DNA of 11,377 nucleotides from an uncultured Bacillota bacterium (GTDB lineage: Bacteria > Bacillota > Clostridia > Peptostreptococcales > Anaerovoracaceae): the NCBI GenBank assembly GCA_949287115.1, contig CASEFF010000168.1, positions 1 to 11,377 of the forward strand. The letters are read 5' to 3'. The notes below the pieces were generated by a model that was given only the letters and a program-made list of their open reading frames with translations, had not been told where the DNA came from and searched no databases. Of the stretch, positions 6,686 to 11,377 are shown piece by piece. Positions within the stretch are counted from its first letter, which is position 1. Every line of letters begins with the position of its first letter. The position numbers were made by a program, and so were the translations under genes.

Positions 6686-6925
6686 TCAGCCTCCCGATAC
6701 TTTGGAAAAAGCCTTTAGAGTATCGCCGTCATTGAGCCTGTCATCTATCATCACGCGCTTGTTGTTGACGGAGACAAACCCGAAATTCTTTATCTCCCTG
6801 TAATCTATGCCGGCTATCTTCAATGCCTCGTCGCACGTACAGCCGTCGGGTACGTCGTATACCCGTTCCTTGTCTTCACCGAAATACTTCCTGAGCGTTC
6901 CCCTCAGGGTTATCGTCACCTTCAT
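6686..6925 (-). CDS. MoaD/ThiS-family sulfur carrier protein
   Basis: A 79-residue beta-grasp protein ending in the diagnostic Gly-Gly (KVSGG). Such carriers are adenylylated and thiocarboxylated at this tail to deliver sulfur; in molybdopterin synthesis MoaD donates the dithiolene sulfurs with MoaE. Its length and hydrophobic pattern fit MoaD (about 80 residues). Context, between an AOR and a HesA-like activator in a metal-cofactor operon, favours MoaD over ThiS. I start at the ATG at 6925, with AAAGGA upstream; the ATG at 6940 has only a cramped AGG. The gene is first behind the extended -10 promoter at 6965-6973. No MoaE is present here. Confidence 0.85.
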   Translation of the reverse strand: MKVTITLRGTLRKYFGEDKERVYDVPDGCTCDEALKIAGIDYREIKNFGFVSVNNKRVMIDDRLNDGDTLKAFSKVSGG

Positions 6926-6964
6926 ACCTGTTCCTTTCATCCTGCGCGATCTGCCTATGGGATC

Positions 6965-6973
6965 ATTATACCA
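6965..6973 (-). promoter_or_regulatory. Extended -10 promoter of the cofactor-assembly operon
   Basis: The minus strand reads TGGTATAAT, a perfect TATAAT (6965-6970) with an extended TG. No good -35 stands at the right distance, consistent with an extended -10 promoter. The predicted start is near 6958, giving a leader of about 33 nt to the sulfur-carrier ATG. This would uncouple the MoaD-to-MoeA genes from the AOR transcript. Confidence 0.55.
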
Positions 6974-7023
6974 TCAATCCGCATCCAAAGCACCTGTCAG
7001 CGGAACTTTTCCCTCTATATCAA

Positions 7024-7055
7024 GACCGGCAAACGGACTATCCCGTTTGCCGGTC
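7024..7055 (-). terminator. GC-rich 13-bp hairpin downstream of the AOR gene
   Basis: GACCGGCAAACGG (7024-7036) and CCGTTTGCCGGTC (7043-7055) form a perfect 13-bp stem around a 6-nt loop, 34 nt beyond the AOR stop. The minus-strand sequence after it is TTGATATAG, too poor in T for a classic terminator. It could be a partial terminator or an mRNA-stabilising 3' structure that allows some read-through into the cofactor genes. Confidence 0.5.
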
Positions 7056-7089
7056 AGGTGTAATATCCAGCTATATATCATCTATCGCC

Positions 7090-8862
7090 TTACAGCAGCG
7101 ACTGTATCAGCTCGTCAGGCATCATGCCGTTCTTGTCCCAGCCCATGACTTCATAGTACTGATCCAGCATGTCGTCGAAGGCCTCCTGCGGGATCTTCTG
7201 TCCTGCGGCAGGACCCTGTCCGCCGAGAGCGTCCTTGACGAGTCTCTTAGGGATGGTGTCGTGAGCTCTGTTGAAGCCCTCTCTCTGATTGAAGGCTCTT
7301 CCTATGTTTATTACGCGTCTTCCGACTTCTCCCATCTCTTCGGCAGTCCATTCTTCTCCCGTTATCATAGTCAGCATTTCCGCCATGATCTCATACGATA
7401 TCGTTCCCCAGAAGTCGCAGATGCACAGCGAGAACTTAACGGCATTGAACTCGGCCAGATTGTATACCATCTGTCCCTTACCTTCCGATGTGTACGGAGG
7501 TATGGATGCCGCAAATACCTCTTCGTTAGGAGCATACGCTCTCATGTGGCATGCGCCTCTGTCGGAAACTGCGTAAGCCAGCGACATTCCCCATGAACCA
7601 CGCGGTTCGTACTGCGGGAATTCCAGTCCCTTGACCTGCATCGCAAAATCGGTTCCGCCGTACTTTTCCGAACAGTACTTGACGCCGTTGGCAAGATCGG
7701 CTCCTACGCCTTCCTGTCTGGCTATCATCTCGACCATCTTTATCATCTTATCGGCTTCACCGAATTTTATGCCGAAATCGTAAATGCCCTTCTCGGTCAT
7801 CTCCATAGCCCATACGATGGTATCTCCCGTACTGATGGTATCCAGACCCATGTTATCGCATACCTCGTTGAACTTAACGATATGCTCAGGATCGGTGATG
7901 CAGGCGTTCGGTCCTGCAACAGCTATTGTCTCATACTCGGGACCTTCGCAGATGGCGTCGCCTATCTTGAGGAAGTTACCGCATCCCAGTCCGCAGCTTC
8001 CGCATCCTCTCTTGCCCTCTCTGTACTGCATGAGTACCGAGCCGTTGTACTTCTCCCACTCAGGGTCGTTACCCTCGGAGAAGTTCTTGTACGGAACGAT
8101 ACCGCCGTCTCCGCAGGCTTCGAGGAATGCTGTCGTACCTTCGTCGAATACGAACGTGTTGTCATCCTGCAGCACGTCGTCGTGAAGTATTTCAAGTATC
8201 CTGTCTGTCGTCTTTTCTATGTTGGCAACCTTGACGCCTTTTGTTCCCTTGATGAGTATCGCCTTCATCTTTTTGGAGCCCATTACGGCGCCTATTCCGC
8301 CTCGTCCTGCCTGCCTGTAGTAGTCGGAGTTTATGCATGCCATATTGCTCAGCTTTTCTCCTGCAGGTCCTATGGACATTATGCTGTACTCGATGCCGTA
8401 TTTATCGGCAAGGATGCCCTCGGCGTCGTGGGAACCGAGACCCCACAGATCGCCTGCATCGAAGAATTCCACATTGCCGTCTTCTATGACCACGTAGCAC
8501 GGCGATTCCGCTATACCCTCGAATATGATCATATCGTATCCGGCAAATTTTATCCTTATGCCGGCGTGTCCGCCGATCGAGCAGTCGTTCATGGTTCCCG
8601 TCGCAGGCGATTTTGCCGCTACCGACAGCTTGCCCGAGCAAGGTACCGGCGTACCGGTAAGAGGGCCGGTGGTAAGGAACAGCTTGTTGTCCTCTCCCAG
8701 CGGATCTATACCGGGCTTCAGCTCTTCATACATGTATCTTATGGCAAGTCCCTTGGAACCGATATATTTTCTGGCAAAATCCATACGCAGCGGTTCCGTT
8801 GAGAATGTCCTGTCTTTGAGGTTTATCCTCAATACATTGTTCTGATATCCAAGCATTGTCAT
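7090..8862 (-). CDS. aor: Tungsten-dependent aldehyde:ferredoxin oxidoreductase
   Basis: A 590-residue protein close to the roughly 605-residue archaeal AOR. The enzyme interconverts aldehydes and carboxylic acids, with electrons to or from ferredoxin, at a tungsten bis-pterin centre plus one 4Fe-4S cluster. The N-terminal AFOR domain opens with LGYQNNVLRINL and carries TTGPLTGTPVPCSGK (64-78) and GRGGIGAVMGSKKMKA (186-201). The cluster ligands are Cys287, Cys290 and Cys294 (CGSCGLGC), with Cys480 or Cys482 (LCICDFW) as the fourth. Pterin-contact segments include NMGLDTISTGD (337-347) and the region near 420-440 (RGSWGMSLAYAVSDRGACH). No signal peptide or fusion is present. AAAGGAGG precedes the ATG at 8862 by 9 nt. 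It follows its polyferredoxin gene by 19 nt. The particular family member (AOR, FOR, GOR or WOR-like) and its substrate cannot be read from sequence alone. Confidence 0.95.
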   Translation of the reverse strand: MTMLGYQNNVLRINLKDRTFSTEPLRMDFARKYIGSKGLAIRYMYEELKPGIDPLGEDNKLFLTTGPLTGTPVPCSGKLSVAAKSPATGTMNDCSIGGHAGIRIKFAGYDMIIFEGIAESPCYVVIEDGNVEFFDAGDLWGLGSHDAEGILADKYGIEYSIMSIGPAGEKLSNMACINSDYYRQAGRGGIGAVMGSKKMKAILIKGTKGVKVANIEKTTDRILEILHDDVLQDDNTFVFDEGTTAFLEACGDGGIVPYKNFSEGNDPEWEKYNGSVLMQYREGKRGCGSCGLGCGNFLKIGDAICEGPEYETIAVAGPNACITDPEHIVKFNEVCDNMGLDTISTGDTIVWAMEMTEKGIYDFGIKFGEADKMIKMVEMIARQEGVGADLANGVKYCSEKYGGTDFAMQVKGLEFPQYEPRGSWGMSLAYAVSDRGACHMRAYAPNEEVFAASIPPYTSEGKGQMVYNLAEFNAVKFSLCICDFWGTISYEIMAEMLTMITGEEWTAEEMGEVGRRVINIGRAFNQREGFNRAHDTIPKRLVKDALGGQGPAAGQKIPQEAFDDMLDQYYEVMGWDKNGMMPDELIQSLL

Positions 8863-8881
8863 GTTCCACTACCTCCTTTGC

Positions 8882-9268
8882 CTATTCAAACGTCAACGCG
8901 TGCTGCGGACAGGTCTTCACACACTTCGGATCGCCGTTGCACGTATCGCAGATATACGCCTTTTCTTCTCTTATCCTTACGACCTTCTTAGGACATTTTT
9001 CAGCGCATATGCCGCATCCGATGCACTTGTCGAAATCAACGGTTATGTGATCGTCCATCGTTATGGCTTCTGTCGGGCAGTTCTTGGCGCAGATACCGCA
9101 AAGGATGCAGAAATGGTCAGCATACTTCAGATTACCCCTGTCATAATATGTCTCTATAGCTATCCTCGCCTTGGAAGGTACGTACTCACCCTCCTTGTAA
9201 GCGGAACAGACCTGAGCACACAACTGACATCCGATGCAGTTTACCTTGTTGAACTTGAGTCTCTTCAT
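8882..9268 (-). CDS. Polyferredoxin subunit with four 4Fe-4S motifs, AOR partner
   Basis: A 128-residue protein with 16 cysteines in four groups: 11/14/17/21, 54/57/60/64, 82/85/88/92 and 107/110/116/120. It therefore resembles the HycB/AorB-type electron-transfer subunits that hold four 4Fe-4S clusters. Directly upstream of AOR and 19 nt from it, it is the likely physical electron partner of the enzyme, ferrying electrons between the tungsten centre and a ferredoxin, hydrogenase or NAD(P) module. There is no signal peptide, so it acts in the cytoplasm. I choose the ATG at 9268, with AAGGAAGGAG upstream; an in-frame ATG at 9337 lacks a ribosome site and adds a poorly structured charged stretch. 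It is the first gene behind the long leader. Confidence 0.9.
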   Translation of the reverse strand: MKRLKFNKVNCIGCQLCAQVCSAYKEGEYVPSKARIAIETYYDRGNLKYADHFCILCGICAKNCPTEAITMDDHITVDFDKCIGCGICAEKCPKKVVRIREEKAYICDTCNGDPKCVKTCPQHALTFE

Positions 9269-9508
9269 TTTCTCTTGCTCCTTCCTTACTGAGAACGGAA
9301 AACATTTTCTTTCATGTTCAATACGATCGCACTTCATTCACGTCATTTATCCAGACAACAAAAAATGTGCAACGAACCCCTCGAGAAAATACTTTTCCTG
9401 ATGAAAGGTCTCCTTTGCACACTGGCAGGCAACGGGATCGCTCCCGTAACCCTAACGTTCTCAACGGCACATTGTGTCGATTGAGAATCGGAGTATTTAT
9501 TCATTTAT
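9269..9508 (-). promoter_or_regulatory. ~240-nt structured 5' leader of the AOR operon, candidate riboswitch or attenuator
   Basis: From the predicted start near 9508 to the ATG at 9268 lie about 240 nt without a supported gene. In order on the minus strand they hold three structured parts. The first is a composite hairpin at 9458-9487 (7-bp stem TTCTCAA/TTGAGAA plus an inner stem). The second is a perfect 6-bp stem ACGGGA/TCCCGT capped by a GCGA tetraloop (9432-9447), with an AGG/CCT extension. The third is a domain at 9366-9421 closed by TGTGCAA/TTGCACA and containing AAAGG/CCTTT (9404-9416) and GAAAA/TTTTC (9385-9397), followed by six T. An alternative pairing, CCTG (9426-9429) with CAGG (9397-9400), would compete with the closing stem. 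Seen: the folds and the T run. Inferred: attenuation, perhaps by tungsten or molybdenum cofactor, because Moco/Tuco RNAs control such genes. I could not match that consensus. Confidence 0.55.
9360..9421 (-). terminator. Probable premature terminator in the AOR leader
   Basis: TGTGCAA and TTGCACA form a 7-bp closing stem (9415-9421 with 9366-9372) immediately followed by six T on the minus strand (9360-9365), about 91 nt before the polyferredoxin ATG. The enclosed 42 nt contain two small hairpins. A terminator closed over such a large, structured loop is unusual and could itself form part of a ligand-binding fold. Confidence 0.5.
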
Positions 9509-9514
9509 TACGTA

Positions 9515-9544
9515 ATTATACCGTAATTGTAGAAATATTGTCAA
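9515..9544 (-). promoter_or_regulatory. Consensus promoter of the AOR operon
   Basis: On the minus strand, TTGACA (9539-9544) and TATAAT (9515-9520), both perfect consensus hexamers, are separated by 18 bp. The predicted start is near 9508. A promoter this strong followed by a long structured leader suggests control after initiation rather than by an activator. It lies 45 bp past the tupC stop, so AOR does not depend on tup read-through. Confidence 0.8.
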
Positions 9545-9589
9545 CCTCATTAGTTTGCTTTATGAGTGCGACTTATTTGCACGTTCTCA

Positions 9590-10294
9590 TCATATGAGCA
9601 GCTCGCCCTCAATGAACTTCCGCGTCACGTCGTTGACTGGCTTTTTCAGTATATCATCACTGCTCCCGCTGTCTATGATGTCGCCCCTGTACATCATCAG
9701 TACTCTGTCACAAAGCCTCTTTGCCTGAGCCAGATTGTGGGTAACCGTAACGATGGTGATATCCTCTCTGTCGCTTATGGAAAGGAGCATGCGCTCTATC
9801 TCCGCCGTGGTATACGGGTCTATATTGGCGGTAGGCTCATCCAGCAGCAGAAGTCTCGGCCTGAAAGACAGCGCCCTTGCAAGGGCGACCTTCTGTTTCT
9901 CACCGCCCGACAGCTTCCACGGCCGCTGTTTTCTCAGTTTTATGAGATCCAGCTCCTCCATGAGCGGTGTTATCCTCTCCTCTATCTGCTCTGCCGAAAC
10001 GCCCCGTATCTTCAACGGATAGGCGATATTCTTCTCCACCGTGGATGATATGAGATACGGATCCTGAAAGACGAGGCTGACATCCCTCTGGGGGAAAACA
10101 TCGCTCCCGTCGTAATACACGTTTCCCGCGCTTGCAGGCATTATGCCCGCTATTATATTGAGCAGCGTGCTCTTTCCCGCACCGTTCGGTCCTATGACGG
10201 CAGTCCTGCTCCCATGCTCTATCCTGCCCTTTTCTATGTTCAATACGGTCTTTTCTCCGAATGTTTTTCTCAGAGATCTGATGGATATCTCCAT
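9590..10294 (-). CDS. tupC: Tungstate ABC transporter ATP-binding protein
   Basis: A 234-residue ABC ATPase that powers oxyanion import from the inner face of the membrane. It has Walker A GPNGAGKST (35-43), Q-loop FQDP (Gln77), the signature LSGGEKQKVALARAL (128-142), Walker B LLLLDEP (148-154) and the switch His186 (VTH). Unlike ModC it lacks the long C-terminal molybdate-binding TOBE extension, matching TupC. The ATG is 4 nt past the tupB stop, with AGGTGA as ribosome site overlapping that stop. Its specificity follows from the TupA and TupB neighbours rather than from its own sequence. Confidence 0.9.
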   Translation of the reverse strand: MEISIRSLRKTFGEKTVLNIEKGRIEHGSRTAVIGPNGAGKSTLLNIIAGIMPASAGNVYYDGSDVFPQRDVSLVFQDPYLISSTVEKNIAYPLKIRGVSAEQIEERITPLMEELDLIKLRKQRPWKLSGGEKQKVALARALSFRPRLLLLDEPTANIDPYTTAEIERMLLSISDREDITIVTVTHNLAQAKRLCDRVLMMYRGDIIDSGSSDDILKKPVNDVTRKFIEGELLI

Positions 10295-10298
10295 GGGA

Positions 10299-10994
10299 TC
10301 ACCTGCTCTCCCGTTCCTGAAAATGATACAGTATGGCGTTGACGGTAAAGGCTATCACCAGCAGTATTATTCCTACGGCTATGGCCCTCTCGTAATTGCC
10401 CATGCCCTTGAGCTCTGAAATATACGTAGTCATCACCCGGGTCTTGCCCTTGATGTTGCCGCCGACAATCATAACGGCTCCGACTTCGGATATAGCTCTT
10501 CCGAATCCGCTTATGACGGCTGTCGTTATCCCTACGCGCATTTCATAGATCAGGAGCTTCATCCTGCCCGTTCTGCCGACTCCCAGAGTTATACCGAGAG
10601 AATTCACTACCGGCGCCTTTTCCTTTACGATGTTATATGTCAGTCCCACTATTATCGGCGTCACAAGACATATCTGCGCTATTATCATGGCCGGCACCGT
10701 GTAATTCAGCTGCAGACTGCCCAGCGGTCCTCTCCTCATCAGTATGAGGAACACCGTAAGACCTGCGATAACGGGAGGCAGGCTCATAAATGTATATATG
10801 AGCCTGACTATTATCCCCTTACCTTTAAAATCATATGTACCTATCAGTATCCCCAGCGGTATGCCAACGACCGTCGATATTATCACCGACGTAAACGATA
10901 CGTAAAGAGACAGCCCCACGATCTCGAAGATCTCCGGGTCAGCCGCAAATATCAGTCTTATCGCTTCTATTATACCCTGTCCGATAGTGTCCAT
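10299..10994 (-). CDS. tupB: Tungstate ABC transporter permease
   Basis: A 231-residue permease with about five to six hydrophobic segments (near residues 26-52, 60-85, 98-122, 155-178 and 203-223). It carries the EAA-type cytoplasmic loop that docks the ATPase (SLGITLGVGRTGRMKLL, 132-148), then GRAISEVGAVMIVGG (165-179), a pattern typical of TupB/WtpB-type permeases. It would form the homodimeric channel of TupABC. The start at 10994 has AAGG only 1 nt upstream, a poor ribosome site; translation may depend on coupling to tupA, which stops 17 nt earlier. The N-terminus up to the first helix matches TupB-like proteins in length. Confidence 0.9.
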   Translation of the reverse strand: MDTIGQGIIEAIRLIFAADPEIFEIVGLSLYVSFTSVIISTVVGIPLGILIGTYDFKGKGIIVRLIYTFMSLPPVIAGLTVFLILMRRGPLGSLQLNYTVPAMIIAQICLVTPIIVGLTYNIVKEKAPVVNSLGITLGVGRTGRMKLLIYEMRVGITTAVISGFGRAISEVGAVMIVGGNIKGKTRVMTTYISELKGMGNYERAIAVGIILLVIAFTVNAILYHFQERESR

Positions 10995-11011
10995 ACCTTA
11001 AAACCGATCCC

Positions 11012-11377
11012 TTATTTAGCGTTAGGAACGAACAGCGCTTCGCCGTACTCTTCAACACCGTACTCGCCTATGAGCTCCTGAGTAGCATCGGAAACGATCC
11101 ACTCCTGGAATGCCTTTGCGCCATCGTGGTTGATGTTTTCGTTCTTTTCAGGGTTTACACAGATAACACCATACTGGTTGTAGAGAGTTCCGTCAGGGTC
11201 CTTCTCGCACAGGATAGTGAGGCCTGTGTCTCCGCCGACGTTGAGCCATGTAGCTCTGTCAGCCAGAGTGTATCCGCCCATTTCATCTGCCATCGTGATG
11301 ACATCGCCCATTCCGGCAGCAGCTTCAACGTACCAGTCTCCCGATGGGGTCAGATCCGCAGCTTCCCAGATGGACAG
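11012..11377 (-). CDS. tupA: Tungstate-binding lipoprotein or periplasmic-type protein, C-terminal part
   Basis: The last 121 residues of a substrate-binding protein; the N-terminus lies beyond the right edge. The reading frame is open to 11377 and includes IWEAADLTPSGDWYVEAAAG before the internal Met at 11311, so the gene does not start there. Similarity to TupA-type proteins is seen in the GDWY(V/I)EA...MG stretch, the TMADEMGGYTLADRATWL region and the C-terminal KAFQEWIVSDATQELIGEY helix. TupA captures tungstate outside the membrane and delivers it to TupB. The signal peptide or lipobox cannot be checked here. Gene order A-B-C is the usual tup order. Confidence 0.88.
   Translation of the reverse strand: MSIWEAADLTPSGDWYVEAAAGMGDVITMADEMGGYTLADRATWLNVGGDTGLTILCEKDPDGTLYNQYGVICVNPEKNENINHDGAKAFQEWIVSDATQELIGEYGVEEYGEALFVPNAK

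Noticed and set aside
7882..8802. Plus-strand open frame (306 codons) opposite AOR
   Set aside because: Shadow of the AOR reading frame; no motif supports it.
9397..9429. B12-box-like GGAGACC and nearby GCCAGTG in the AOR leader, suggesting a cobalamin riboswitch
   Set aside because: Only these short words match; the other conserved cobalamin blocks are absent and the regulated genes have no link to B12.
9562..9590. Hairpin at the tupC stop (ATGAG/CTCAT with inner TGC/GCA) as the tup terminator
   Set aside because: The stem is interrupted by a 4-nt bulge and is not followed by a T run on the minus strand.
1..11377. CRISPR arrays, tRNA or rRNA genes, insertion sequences
   Set aside because: No regularly spaced repeats, transposase-like frames or recognisable tRNA/rRNA sequence were seen on either strand.

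Overview
The window looks like the chromosome of an anaerobic Clostridia-type Firmicute. The signs are mid-range GC, frequent ATA (Ile) and AGA/AGG (Arg) codons, strong GGAGG ribosome sites, and oxygen-sensitive iron-sulfur and tungsten/molybdenum proteins. An Anaerovoracaceae-like host is possible, but this is impression only and no marker gene is present.

Left part (1-2100): a minus-strand multispanning membrane protein of the 'putative ABC transporter permease' family (163-963) diverges from a plus-strand 4Fe-4S ferredoxin-like protein with a His-rich linker (1117-1812). A Crp/Fnr-geometry palindrome lies between them. A strong A/T-rich terminator hairpin follows the ferredoxin gene, then a small two-helix membrane protein (1935-2099) whose best promoter is embedded in that hairpin.

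Main part (2173-11377): everything is on the minus strand and fits one theme, tungsten (or molybdenum) uptake, cofactor assembly and use. Read in transcription order: the end of tupA (tungstate-binding protein, cut by the right edge), tupB (permease) and tupC (ATPase); then a consensus promoter with a ~240-nt structured leader containing a probable premature terminator; then a 16-cysteine polyferredoxin and a tungsten-type aldehyde:ferredoxin oxidoreductase (AOR); then a 13-bp hairpin and an extended -10 promoter; then a MoaD-like sulfur carrier, a HesA/MoeB/ThiF-type adenylyltransferase, MobB, MoeA, and a second MoeA fused to a periplasmic-binding-protein-like domain.

Proposed working model (inference): TupABC imports tungstate. 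MoaD and the ThiF-like enzyme supply dithiolene sulfur. The two MoeA proteins insert metal into molybdopterin. AOR uses the pterin cofactor to interconvert aldehydes and acids, passing electrons through the polyferredoxin. The most interesting element is the long AOR leader, a candidate cofactor- or metal-sensing attenuator. A member or relative of the Moco/Tuco RNA class is the first hypothesis, but I could not demonstrate a match to that consensus. MoaA, MoaC, MoaE and Mog/MoaB are not in the window.
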